64,000 nt of DNA from Paenibacillus agricola (GTDB lineage Bacteria; Bacillota; Bacilli; Paenibacillales; NBRC-103111): positions 1 to 64,000 of the forward strand of contig NZ_JAAOIW010000021.1 in NCBI RefSeq assembly GCF_011440305.1, in the 5' to 3' direction. This document shows, in pieces, positions 45,531 to 53,691 of this stretch. Under the pieces are notes generated by a model. That model did not search any database, was not told the origin of the DNA, and saw only the letters and a list, made by a program, of their open reading frames with translations. Made by a program: the position numbers and the translations under genes. Positions within the stretch are counted from its first letter, which is position 1. Each line of letters opens with the position of its first letter.

Positions 45531-45604
45531 GTAATAAGGTTCTTGTCATCTGTCGATGTCAAGAACCTTATTACATTTCCGATAAATGACAAGAACTTTA
45601 TTAC
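45531..45604. repeat. Palindrome plus direct copy of an ACAAGAACCTTAT-type repeat
   Basis: Two 20-base arms (45531-45550 and 45555-45574) form an inverted repeat with one mismatch and a 4-base loop. Each contains CAAGAACCTTATTAC or its complement. A third, direct copy with GATAAATGACAAGAACTTTA follows at 45581-45604. A related sequence lies at 50311. GGCGTAATTTGCGG nearby also recurs there. The remaining sequence from 45267 to 45773 contains no recognisable gene. Confidence 0.65.
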
Positions 45605-45713
45605 ATTCCCGACAGAATGACATAATTAATATTATGTAAACTTATGTTGTCGGTAATCTCTCAGCCCCCTCAGAGAAGAGTGGAATGCCGTGACAACAGC
45701 TCCACTTTTTTTC

Positions 45714-45735
45714 ATTGAAGTAACTGGCAGCATAG
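45714..45735 (+). repeat. Half-site 2 of the cassette-boundary repeat
   Basis: ATTGAAGTAACTGGCAGCATAG, preceded by an AGTGGA/TCCACT hairpin with a T-run and followed by the next small gene. It shows that the cassette-type repeat also occurs beyond the 18-34 kb region. Confidence 0.6.
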
Positions 45736-45773
45736 TTTAACTATATGGATAATAAATTGAAGGTGGTCTAAGA

Positions 45774-46051
45774 TGAACAATCCTTCCTACAATCCATTCA
45801 ATGACTAGACGATTCACCTTACCTTGAAACTAACGCAATCGAATATTATAGACGAAAGGGATGCCTTTAACGATGTAATTAAACATGGTGATAGTGTTCA
45901 AGGCTTCCGGGCACCTAAAAAAATCGAACAATTTCCAAAATGGTATCAAAATTCGCAAAGAATATATGGAACTATCTCGGTACTTGTTTTCGCCTCATTT
46001 ATGATATATCAGATTTTCCAAATTATCGGGGATATTGCATCGGGGAAGTAG
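45774..46051 (+). pseudogene. Small membrane protein with two offsetting frameshifts
   Basis: ATG 45774 behind GAAGGTGG begins MNNPSYNPFND and meets TAG. A second frame continues LDDSPYLETNAIEYYRRK, and a third gives DAFNDVIKHGDSVQGFRAPK and one membrane helix (IYGTISVLVFASFMIYQIFQ). One added and one removed base would give a continuous protein of about 91 residues. Family unknown. Confidence 0.45.
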
Positions 46052-46116
46052 CCCTTGTGTATATCGACGACAGTCATAATTGTTATAGATACGAGAATTA
46101 TAATTATAATCAATAG

Positions 46117-46154
46117 GAGAAGGCAGCCGGTTAAAGTGGATCGGCTGCCTTCTC
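46117..46154 (+). terminator. Long-stem terminator
   Basis: A perfect 13-bp stem GAGAAGGCAGCCG/CGGCTGCCTTCTC with a 12-base loop. CTAACGGGATAG, a copy of half-site 1, begins five bases later at 46159, so hairpin and repeat again occur together. Confidence 0.7.
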
Positions 46155-46320
46155 TCAACTAACGGGATAGTGTCAATGCAGGATTTGGAAAAATTAATTT
46201 CATTGTTATCTCTTAGCGTTATGGAATTTGGAATACAGTCAGCATATCATATCGAGCCATTTTCTTTGTTCCTATAGTTTTAAACAGTAAAGTCACAACA
46301 TATTTGACACTTTGATGTTC

Positions 46321-46533
46321 TCGGATGCGCCCTGGGGTTCGCCGATCGAAACCGGGAAACGGGTGACGATTTGCATTACGTAGAACGAGGTTGAGAAGTC
46401 AAATCGAATCTTCGATGCTCTGCAGCAAGACGGCCATGTCAATATGCCGTTACAGGAGGAATCCTTCTGCCCTGGATTCGGCGACGTTACGGACAAGTTC
46501 GGCGTGACCTTCCAGGTCTACACGGAGATGTAA
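46321..46533 (+). pseudogene. VOC/PhnB-like protein, C-terminal remnant
   Basis: The frame reads SDAPWGSPIETGKRVTICIT, a TAG stop at 46381, then NRIFDALQQDGHVNMPLQEE and CPGFGDVTDKFGVTFQVYTE. This is the typical second half of PhnB-like VOC proteins. The first half is missing. It lies 125 bases before the sigma factor gene. Confidence 0.7.
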
Positions 46534-46658
46534 ACCATACCTCACGAAGAAAGAGTTGCCCACCATCTGGTCGCGCTACACTTTTTTTATATACAAACGA
46601 ATTCTTCAATAGGTATTATAGTATTGAAGAATTCGTTCCATGAAGGGTGGACACCGCA

Positions 46659-47615
46659 ATGAAAGTAACCGCACCAGAACTTCAGTTATTTGACGAGTTG
46701 AAGCTGGGGTTAACCTCGTTCTGTTATAGGATGCTAGGGTCTATCGATGACGCAGACGATGCCGTGCAGGAAACCTTCATCCGCGTCTGGCAAAGCTGGA
46801 GCTCCTTCCGACAGGAATCCTCGTTTAAAACGTGGGTCTATCGGATCGCTTCAAATGTATGCCTGGACAAGCTAAGACAAACGAAGCGCCGCATTCGCCC
46901 CGTAGACTTCTCCGGCCCAGCGGAATCCATTGTCGAACCTCGCGAGACGCTGCCTGACTCATCTTGGATTTGGCCAGCCCCTGAATTTTCGAATAATCCG
47001 GAAGATATTTTCATTCGTAAAGATACGCTGCATATCTGTTTTATTACACTTTTACAGCTCTTGCCTCCCCGTCAACGTGCGGTGATGATTCTGAAGGATG
47101 TATTCGAGTGGCCTTCTAAGCAGATCGCAGAGACGTTAGGCATGTCGTCGGCAGCGGTAAACAGCGCTCTGCAGAGAGCCAGAGATACGTTGGAGCGGGA
47201 ACAACTCCGTTCCGATGAATTCAATAGGAGCGAAGAGGCACCTGATCAGGAATTGCTGTCGCGTTATGTGGAAGCCTTCGAGCAATTCGATATCAATGCC
47301 CTGGTTGCCTTGTTTCATGAAGAAGGTCGGATGTCTATGCCGCCTTTCCCTATGTGGGTGCGCGGCAAGGACGATTTGTTCAAGTTCTTCACGCTTACGC
47401 GTTGGCATTGCGAGGGATCCCGGTTTGTGCCGGTTACGGCGAATGGCGGTTTTCCTGCGTTAGCGCAGTATATGTGGAGTAGGGAAGAGAACGGCTTGGT
47501 CCCTTGGGGGATTCACCTCTTAGAAGTGAAAGACAACAAAGTATACCACGTCCAAAATTTCATCAATAGAAAATTATTTGCCCGTTTCGGACTTCCGGAT
47601 CGATTGGACCGATGA
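46659..47615 (+). CDS. ECF sigma factor with SnoaL-like C-terminal domain
   Basis: I prefer ATG 46659 (318 residues). A GTG at 46647 overlaps the ribosome site. Sigma region 2 is visible in LTSFCYRMLGSIDDADDAVQ followed by ETFIRVWQSWSSF, and region 4 in LPPRQRAVMILKDVFEWPSK then QIAETLGMSSAAVNSALQRA. The C-terminal third (LLSRYVEAFEQFDINALVAL) is the SnoaL-like fold of SigJ/ECF41-type factors, which replaces an anti-sigma factor. It probably drives the following SRPBCC and DoxX-like genes. Confidence 0.88.
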   Translation: MKVTAPELQLFDELKLGLTSFCYRMLGSIDDADDAVQETFIRVWQSWSSFRQESSFKTWVYRIASNVCLDKLRQTKRRIRPVDFSGPAESIVEPRETLPDSSWIWPAPEFSNNPEDIFIRKDTLHICFITLLQLLPPRQRAVMILKDVFEWPSKQIAETLGMSSAAVNSALQRARDTLEREQLRSDEFNRSEEAPDQELLSRYVEAFEQFDINALVALFHEEGRMSMPPFPMWVRGKDDLFKFFTLTRWHCEGSRFVPVTANGGFPALAQYMWSREENGLVPWGIHLLEVKDNKVYHVQNFINRKLFARFGLPDRLDR

Positions 47616-47677
47616 ATTTCGTCGATTGGCTTCGTCTATAGAAGTGAAAACTAAAAACAAGAGAGGTTGTTATTACA

Positions 47678-48106
47678 ATGGAAACGAATCAATCGACGAA
47701 AGTTACCGTGCAAGCACTCGTTCAAGCACCAGTAGAGAAGGTATGGAGGTACTGGTCCGAGCCGGAACACATCACGAAGTGGAATCAAGCTTCGGAGTCG
47801 TGGCACGCACCTAAGGCGGAGAATGATCTGCGGGTTGGAGGCAAATTCCTTACCCGAATGGAAGCAAAAGACGGCAGCATGGGGTTTGACTTCTTTGGAA
47901 CATACGACGTCGTGAAGCTACATGAGCAGATTTCATACACAATGGAAGACGGGAGAACGGTTGAGATCTCCTTCCTGAATCAAGGAAACGAAACCAAGGT
48001 GATTGAAATATTTGACGCGGAAAGCACGCATTCCATAGAAATGCAACAGGTGGGATGGCAGGCGATTTTGGATAATTTCAAGAAATATACGGAGGAATCC
48101 CGATGA
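47678..48106 (+). CDS. SRPBCC (AHSA1-type) domain protein
   Basis: A 142-residue protein starting at ATG behind GAGAGG. VQALVQAPVEKVWRYWSEPE, HITKWNQASESWHAPKAEND and the end VGWQAILDNFKKYTE mark the AHSA1/START-like ligand-binding fold. The ligand is unknown. It overlaps the next gene by four bases (ATGA) and follows a sigma factor, a common trio. Confidence 0.88.
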   Translation: METNQSTKVTVQALVQAPVEKVWRYWSEPEHITKWNQASESWHAPKAENDLRVGGKFLTRMEAKDGSMGFDFFGTYDVVKLHEQISYTMEDGRTVEISFLNQGNETKVIEIFDAESTHSIEMQQVGWQAILDNFKKYTEESR

Positions 48107-48528
48107 TCGAGACGAATATGAAAACGAGGACACCGCCAGTAAAAGAAATCTCTAATGCGAGGCTATGGACAGCGGGTGCCATGAGAGGGATTGTCATTCT
48201 GTTCATGCTGTTCGATGGGATCGGGAAATTCACCAAGCCCGTACCAGTGGTAGAAGGCACGGCCACGCTCGGATTCGCGGAGCACCACCTTGTAACGTTG
48301 GGCGTATTAGTATTGCTCTGCACTGTCCTGTATGCCATTCCGCGAACTTGGTTCCTGGGGGCGCTACTGCTCACGGGTTACTTAGGAGGCGCGGTGGCTA
48401 CACATCTCAGGTTGGATAATCCGTTGTGGTCTCATCTGCTGTTTCCCGTCTATGTCGCCATACTGGCTTGGGGGGCGCTGTGGCTGGTCGATCGAAGATT
48501 GCGCAATCTTCTCTGGGAACGCGAATAA
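48103..48528 (+). CDS. DoxX-like membrane protein
   Basis: A 141-residue protein with four helices. Residues such as RGIVILFMLFDGIGKFTKPV and YLGGAVATHLRLDNPLWSHL are typical of the DoxX-like family. It is translationally coupled to the SRPBCC gene, and a GC-rich terminator follows. The function is unknown, though relatives are linked to thiol stress. Confidence 0.82.
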   Translation: MIETNMKTRTPPVKEISNARLWTAGAMRGIVILFMLFDGIGKFTKPVPVVEGTATLGFAEHHLVTLGVLVLLCTVLYAIPRTWFLGALLLTGYLGGAVATHLRLDNPLWSHLLFPVYVAILAWGALWLVDRRLRNLLWERE

Positions 48529-48538
48529 TATATATACT

Positions 48539-48568
48539 GCCGCCGAGGAAAAAAACGGCGGCTTTTTT
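48539..48568 (+). terminator. Rho-independent terminator after the DoxX-like gene
   Basis: GCCGCCG (48539-48545) pairs with CGGCGGC (48556-48562), followed by TTTTTTG. Confidence 0.85.
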
Positions 48569-48694
48569 GTTGCGTCGCTACGGGATTAGCCCCATCAGGA
48601 GGCTGCCGCCTTTTTCAATCGGTTGGCTTTGCTGTGTTGACAGGTTTTGAATTTCACCATGAGAGTAGATACTATAGGATTGCAGCCCCATTAA

Positions 48695-48769
48695 GTTAAC
48701 GGATACAATAGTGGAGGAGATTGCTTCGGGTATATCCTCTTTTGCCTATTTAAAGTAGCGGGAGGATAG
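48695..48769 (+). repeat. Cassette-boundary repeat, complete
   Basis: Half-site 1 (GTTAACGGATACAATAG, 48695-48711), a GGAGGAG hairpin with TCCTCTTTT, then half-site 2 (TTAAAGTAGCGGGAGGATAG, 48750-48769). No intact gene follows. The next 110 bases lead to a remnant of an SRPBCC gene. Confidence 0.6.
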
Positions 48770-48885
48770 TTACAGTATTCAAGTCCTGGCGTGAGGTATT
48801 GCGAATTATTTTGGGTTAATTTATTGGTTATTGAATTATTAGTACGATCGTGCTAAATTTATCCATGAGTACTAAATCTGATAAA

Positions 48886-48939
48886 AAGTGCTGGCAAGCG
48901 ATCATGGACAATTTCAAAGCCTATACCGAACAAAACTAA
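48886..48939 (+). pseudogene. C-terminal remnant of an SRPBCC gene
   Basis: The frame KCWQAIMDNFKAYTEQN plus stop matches the end of the AHSA1-type protein at 47678. A terminator hairpin (AAGACGTCGGG with CCCGGCGTCTT, 48949-48988) follows. Only the last 17 codons survive. Confidence 0.6.
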
Positions 48940-49018
48940 TCATCGCGAAGAAGACGTCGGGGAAGATGCCCGGCGTCTTTCTTTTTGAACCCTAGTACGA
49001 GCGTGCTCTCCGTTAGCC

Positions 49019-49435
49019 TTAACCTTGTGCCGCATCCATGTTCATGTAGTTAATGGCCCACAGATGGCCGTCCAAGTCTACGAAGCCCCAATGATACATG
49101 AACCCATGATCTTCAGGTTCAGCGTGCAATTTCCCGCCCAAGGAGACCGCGGTATTCACGATTTCATCGACCTTTTCCCGGCTCTCGAAGGCCAATGCGA
49201 TCGTCATCTGCGCATACTTGCTCGTATCGACGGATTCCTTCTCCGTGAGCGTATTAAAGAATGCTTGATTGATCAGCATGACCTGCAGGTTGTCGCCGAT
49301 CACGATGGCTACCGAATTCTCGTTCTCGGGGAATTGCGGGTTGAGCTCGAATCCGAGTCCGGTGAAGAACGCTTTCGATTGTTCTACGTTTTTTACAGGC
49401 AGGTTGAAGCTCGTGAATGCGGACGTTAATGCCAT
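49019..49435 (-). CDS. VOC-family (glyoxalase/bleomycin-resistance fold) protein
   Basis: The start is ATG 49435 (138 residues), nine bases after AAGAGGTG. Paired beta-alpha-beta modules are seen: FTSFNLPVKNVEQSKAFFTG at the start and HGFMYHWGFVDLDGHLWAIN at the end, with a Glu/His metal site possible. It is a single gene, minus strand, ending near a terminator for the opposite strand. Confidence 0.85.
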   Translation of the reverse strand: MALTSAFTSFNLPVKNVEQSKAFFTGLGFELNPQFPENENSVAIVIGDNLQVMLINQAFFNTLTEKESVDTSKYAQMTIALAFESREKVDEIVNTAVSLGGKLHAEPEDHGFMYHWGFVDLDGHLWAINYMNMDAAQG

Positions 49436-49547
49436 TTTCAAAACACCTCTTCGTCAAATTAGTTTGTGTTCATTTATGCCTTCGTTTATATAGACGACAG
49501 CCGATCCGGGAATTCATCGGTCTCATGGATTCGGAAGCGTAAATTTT

Positions 49548-49700
49548 GAAAAATAACTTGTCTGCGCCGCTAATGCTTGCGTTAAGTCCTGTCCACTTCA
49601 TCGCCCGTGCAATCATCGCCATCGCTTCTTGGCGTGTGATCGTTTTGCTTGGGCGGAATGTTCCGTCCTCGTACCCTTGGATGATACCATACTCCTGCGG
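49548..49700 (-). pseudogene. S-layer homology (SLH) domain fragment
   Basis: The minus-strand frame contains GIIQGYEDGTFRPSKTITRQ followed by EAMAMIARAMKWTG, a near-complete SLH repeat. Both sides are unrelated, so this is a broken piece of a cell-surface protein gene. Confidence 0.7.
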
Positions 49701-49746
49701 TAGACAGGTGAAATAATAAATCCTGTTACTGTAAGGGGAGTTTTTT

Positions 49747-49905
49747 GTGCATACAAGAAAACATACAGCTTCAGAGAAGCTCGCCATCATTCAAGAGATT
49801 GCAAATGGACATATCGGTGTAATGGCTGCAACTCAAAAGTTCAGCATCACGAAGACAACACTCGCTAAGTGGCGCCGACGCTATGGTGTGTATGGGCTTA
49901 AGTAA
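49747..49905 (+). pseudogene. Transposase OrfA-type fragment (IS3-like HTH)
   Basis: GTG 49747 behind AAGGGGAG opens a 52-residue frame: HTRKHTASEKLAIIQEIANG then KFSITKTTLAKWRRRYGVYG, the HTH of IS3-type OrfA. It stops early and no OrfB follows. From 49906 to 50225 I see no further gene. Confidence 0.6.
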
Positions 49906-50225
49906 TTTTATTTTTTGTACTGTCTTACAGACTGACAATGTAAAGAATTGAAACGAAAGGCCACTAGCAGCCGCGAACCCATCGCACGCTGCTTTTTTTT
50001 ATTTATCGGGAATATTACACAGCTTACTGACATGGAAAAGCCGCCGCTTCGCCTTCTTAATAGGCAAAGATGCTGTGACTATGCAAAAGCAGCACAGGAA
50101 GCCCGCGCAGAGTCAGACGGGGAATGGCGACACCTAAGTGAGTCGGTCAGCTTCACATCATAATATTTCGTAATAACCAGGGGGCACGTAGTAGCTGCCT
50201 CCCTAGTGAATGTGGGGGGATTTAC

Positions 50226-50315
50226 GTGAAAATAGCCATTTTTGGAGACAGTGGCTGTACAGGTTTGCAGGTCATTGAACAAGCTTTAGACAGAGGTCAT
50301 TCTGATAATCGATAA
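50226..50315 (+). pseudogene. NAD(P)-binding (NmrA/SDR-like) protein, N-terminal fragment
   Basis: GTG 50226 behind GGGGGGATTTAC starts MKIAIFGDSGCTGLQVIEQA then LDRGH, the dinucleotide-binding start of atypical short-chain dehydrogenases (usual motif GATGxTG). The frame breaks at 50311, precisely where the GATAAATGAGACAAGAACC repeat begins. The good ribosome site suggests a once-functional gene. Confidence 0.65.
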
Positions 50316-50365
50316 ATGAGACAAGAACCTTATCTCATTAAGAGTCGCGTAATTCGCGGCTTTTT
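50311..50365 (+). repeat. ACAAGAACCTTAT-type repeat with GCGTAATTCGCG palindrome
   Basis: GATAAATGAGACAAGAACCT, then TATCTCATTA, contains a GAGA/TCTC symmetry around ACAAGAACCTTA. The adjacent CGCGTAATTCGCGGCTTTTTT is a hairpin with a T-run. Both modules recur at 45500-45604. Confidence 0.55.
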
Positions 50366-50477
50366 TGTTTTATGGGATTGTTATAAAGGGGGTCAAACCA
50401 TAAAAAAGGTGTAAAGGCTTTATCCTAGAAAGAATGCCTATTAAAATTGTACCCCGATAAAAAACACAGGTACTTGT

Positions 50478-50520
50478 ATAAAAATAAGGATGAACAAAAC
50501 ATGTTCATCCTTATTTTTAT
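50478..50520. terminator. Strong bidirectional terminator
   Basis: A 19-bp perfect stem (ATAAAAATAAGGATGAACA and complement) around a short loop. It lies immediately before the RHS fragment, so it cannot be that gene's own promoter region. Confidence 0.85.
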
Positions 50521-50538
50521 GTTCTCATTAAAAGACCT

Positions 50539-52559
50539 GTGGGGAATGTCACTTTGCGGCAAGAAGTGAATGGGGCTGTGCTGTTACCGCTAGAGAGCAT
50601 GGCTTATGGTTACACGGACAAGCCGTTGGAGCGTTGGGACGCCAAAGGGAACCGCACCCAGTATGGCTACGATGCATTGGGACGGCTGGCTCAGGTTGTC
50701 CAGGCCAACGGGGATACGACCTCCTATGGCTATACCATGGCTGGGCTCTTGGGGGAGCTCACTTACGCAGATGGCAACAAGCTGTTGAAGCAATATGACG
50801 AGCGGGGGCGGCTGGTCCGCAAAACCGACCCCTTGCAGCAGGTGGAGACCTATAGTTATGATGCGAACAACAACCTGTCGAAAAAGGTGGACCGCAAAGG
50901 CCAGGCAACGATGTATGGCTATAGCAACCGCAACCGGCTTACGGCTAAGAGCAGCCCGGGCGAAACGGTAAGCTACGCCTATGACCTGGCAGGGCGCAGG
51001 ATGTCGATGACAGACCTGACCGGGACGACCAGCTACGCATATAAGGCAACGACTGGCGAGCTGCAGCGGGTGACGTCCCCGGATGGGCACTACATCCAGT
51101 ATGCGTATGACAGCATGGGATTGCGGACCTCGATGGTGGAGCCTTTTGGGCAAACGAGCACGTACCATTATGACAACCGCAACCGGCTGGATGGGGTGGG
51201 GCCAGCGATTGGCAATTACGATGCGACCTATACGTATAAAACCAACAACCTGCTCAGCAAGGCGGATTGCGAAACGGGAATACGAGCGAATACAGCTATG
51301 AGGGCAAGAAGCTTAACACCTTGGTACACAAAAAGGCTGACGGAGCCGTGATCAACAGCTACAGCTATGGATATGATGCGAATGCCAATATCACCAGCAA
51401 AACTGAGAATGGGGTGGCTTCTGCTTTCGGTTACGATGTATTAGACCGCATTACGAGTGCAACGGCCTATAATCAAGCCTATTCATATAACAGCCGCGGC
51501 AACCGGGCGACGATGCAAAGCGACTATGCACCGAGTATGGAAAGTGCGGAATATGCCTATGATGCTTCAGACCGCCTTACCCAAGTGCAAGAAGAAGTGG
51601 CGCTGGTCAACTACCGGTATAATGGGGATGGGCAACTGGTTGAGCGTACGGAAAATGGTGTAACCATGCGGTACTACTATGATAACGGCAACTTGGTTGC
51701 AGACGGCATCGTGGCGGCGAACGGAGCCGTATCGTTAAATGCACGATATATCCGAGGGAATGGGCTGGCAGCGCGTGCTGCGGCAGATGGGAGCCAAGCG
51801 TATTATTTGTCCAACGGGCACGGGGATATCGTGGAGCTGCGGGATGCAACAGGCAACACCCGCTTAAACAAATATGCGTATGACCTGTGGGGGAACCTGA
51901 CGGAATCTAGCGAACAAGTGGCAAACCCATTCAAGTACAGCGGCGAATTTTGGGACAACAGCACGAGCTTGCAATACTTGCGGGCAAGGTGGTACGATCC
52001 AAGTGTAGGGCGGTTTATGAATCAGGATACTTATGAAGGGGATATAAATAATCCGTTGAGTTTGAATTTGTATACGTATGGGCATAACAATCCACTAAAA
52101 TATAATGATCCCAGTGGGCATAATCCAGCTATAGTTGAAGCAGCTGTAATTGTGGATTCTATATTAACTAGTGCTATCGCTGGTGGTGTAGCTGGCGGAT
52201 CAACTTCTTCAAAAACAGATGAATATACGGAGTCAGCTATCATAATTGCAGTTGTATTATGGTTCGGTATTACTGATAAAATAAGTTCTATCCTGAGTTC
52301 CGATAAAACGGAGTCAAACAGATTAAAGAAGGACGTGGGAAGGGAAACAATATTAAAGGTTAAATCTAAGGAAGATGCTGAAAAGATATTGAAAGAAGGG
52401 AAACCAAAATTAGAAGAAAAAGAAAGATATACTGAAGAAAAATATAAAGATGGATATGAACATCATCCTGCAGAGCCCAATGTTGGCAATAATTTGCCGC
52501 ATATTAAGTGGAAAGAGTGGTCAGGGGGGAAATCCAAAGGTGCCGATGGTCATATATTC
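50539..52559 (+). pseudogene. RHS-repeat protein, C-terminal part, frameshifted and cut by IS6
   Basis: Two overlapping frames (50539-51351 and 51267-52580) together give about 670 residues of YD/RHS repeats such as YGYDALGRLAQVVQANGDTT and YSYDANNNLSKKVDRKGQAT. The RHS-associated core follows, ending ARWYDPSVGRFMNQDTYEGD and NPLKYNDPSGHNP. After the core comes a variable C-terminal region with a hydrophobic stretch and EEKYKDGYEHHPAEPNVGNN, expected to be toxic in intact relatives. There is no ribosome site at the GTG, a single-base loss near 51272 breaks the frame, and the IS6 element replaces the last residues. Confidence 0.82.
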
Positions 52560-53391
52560 GGTTGTGGTGCAAAGATCTAATTCATGATAACGTAATTGAT
52601 AATGAAGTCATGGGATGGAGCAACTTACTTTGGAAACCAAATTGGATTTATTTAAATGGAAGCAATATGAATCAGCAATCATTTTACTAACCGTGAGATG
52701 GTATTTGAAATATAGTTTAAGCTATCGAGACCTAGTAGAAATGATGAGCGAGCGGGGTTTAAAGATATCTCATACAACGATCATGAGATGGGTTCATGAG
52801 TTTGGGCCGGAAATAGACAAACGAATCCGCAGCTATTTGAAACCCTCAAACGATTCGTGGCGAACGGACGAAACCTACATTAAAGTCAAAGGTCAATGGA
52901 AGTATTTATATCGGGCAGTTGATTCTATGGGGAAAACGATTGATTTCATGTTATCTGAAAATCGGGATATGCCGGCAGCTAAGCGTTTCTTTACAAAGGC
53001 TTTGTCCTCTCCACATAATAAATTACCTCGTGTGATTACTTTGGATAAAAACCCGGCATATCCACCAGCCATACAAGAATTAATAAATGATAAGGTCTTA
53101 CCAAAAGAAACCTTGATTAGACAGACAAAGTATCTAAACAACATTGTAGAGCAAGATCATCGATTCATAAAGAAAATCGCAAAACCGATGCTTGGATTCA
53201 AATCATTTCTAACTGCTGAACAGACGTTAAAGGGAATCGAAGCCATGAATATGATTAGGAAAGGGCAGGCCGAATATAATTCGTCTGTCCTCTCTGCTGT
53301 TGAATGGCTCAATAAAATATTTGGTATTGTCTCATAGTTAATTACACTTTATTAAGTAATTGCTATCTTTTTTAATTCTTGCACCACAACC
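52560..53391 (+). mobile_element. IS6-family insertion sequence
   Basis: Terminal inverted repeats GGTTGTGGTGCAAAG (from 52560) and CTTGCACCACAACC (53378-53391) enclose an intact transposase, 832 bases in all. The eight bases on each side (ATATATTC and ACTATTTG) differ, so no target duplication remains. This suggests a deletion or replicative rearrangement that fused the RHS gene to the DUF6508 fragment. Confidence 0.88.
52615..53337 (+). CDS. IS6-family transposase
   Basis: A 240-residue protein starting at ATG 52615. The DDE residues lie in RTDETYIKVKGQWKYLYRAV, VITLDKNPAYPPAI and NNIVEQDHRFIKKI. The N-terminal HTH is RDLVEMMSERGLKISHTTIM followed by RWVHEFGPE. The length is normal for the family and the protein appears functional. 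Confidence 0.92.
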   Translation: MEQLTLETKLDLFKWKQYESAIILLTVRWYLKYSLSYRDLVEMMSERGLKISHTTIMRWVHEFGPEIDKRIRSYLKPSNDSWRTDETYIKVKGQWKYLYRAVDSMGKTIDFMLSENRDMPAAKRFFTKALSSPHNKLPRVITLDKNPAYPPAIQELINDKVLPKETLIRQTKYLNNIVEQDHRFIKKIAKPMLGFKSFLTAEQTLKGIEAMNMIRKGQAEYNSSVLSAVEWLNKIFGIVS

Positions 53392-53600
53392 ACTATTTGA
53401 ATTATCTAAAAAAAATTGGCTCGGTATCAGAGATTGTTCATGGTATTAACGATGTCGAAGATACGGATACATTAAGGGCGCTTCTGACATACTTTGTGCG
53501 TCAAGAAAGATTTTGTGATGGATTGTGGGCTAAGGCCGTTGAAGACAAGATATTTCTTCAGATTTTATTAAAGCTACGAGAATTAACGGATTCTGAGTAA
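53392..53600 (+). pseudogene. DUF6508-like protein, 5'-truncated
   Basis: The frame continues out of the IS6 end without a start codon: LNYLKKIGSVSEIVHGINDV and LRALLTYFVRQERFCDGLWA, then FLQILLKLRELTDSE. The YF-x-RQERFCDG-W core is typical of DUF6508 proteins. It is probably the remaining C-terminus of a gene once close to the RHS toxin, perhaps an immunity gene, but that is inference. Confidence 0.6.
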
Positions 53601-53629
53601 TTGAACAATGAGGATAATATTAGAGATTT

Positions 53630-53662
53630 AGCCTTCTCCCATTACACGGTGAAGGTTTTTTC
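53630..53662 (+). terminator. Terminator-like hairpin
   Basis: CCTTC and GAAGG arms around a TCCCATTACACGGT loop are followed by TTTTTTC. The stem is short but well placed after the DUF6508 fragment. Confidence 0.55.
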
Positions 53663-53691
53663 ATGCGAATATACGCTTGCTTGCGAAATGT

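Noticed and set aside
45531-45604. Possible CRISPR array from repeated CAAGAACCTTATTAC units
   Set aside because: There are only three copies, two of them inverted, the spacing is irregular, there are no unique spacers and no cas genes are nearby.
49948-50163. Plus-strand frame of 71 codons
   Set aside because: It has no ribosome site and no coherent family signal, and it sits in a run of gene fragments.
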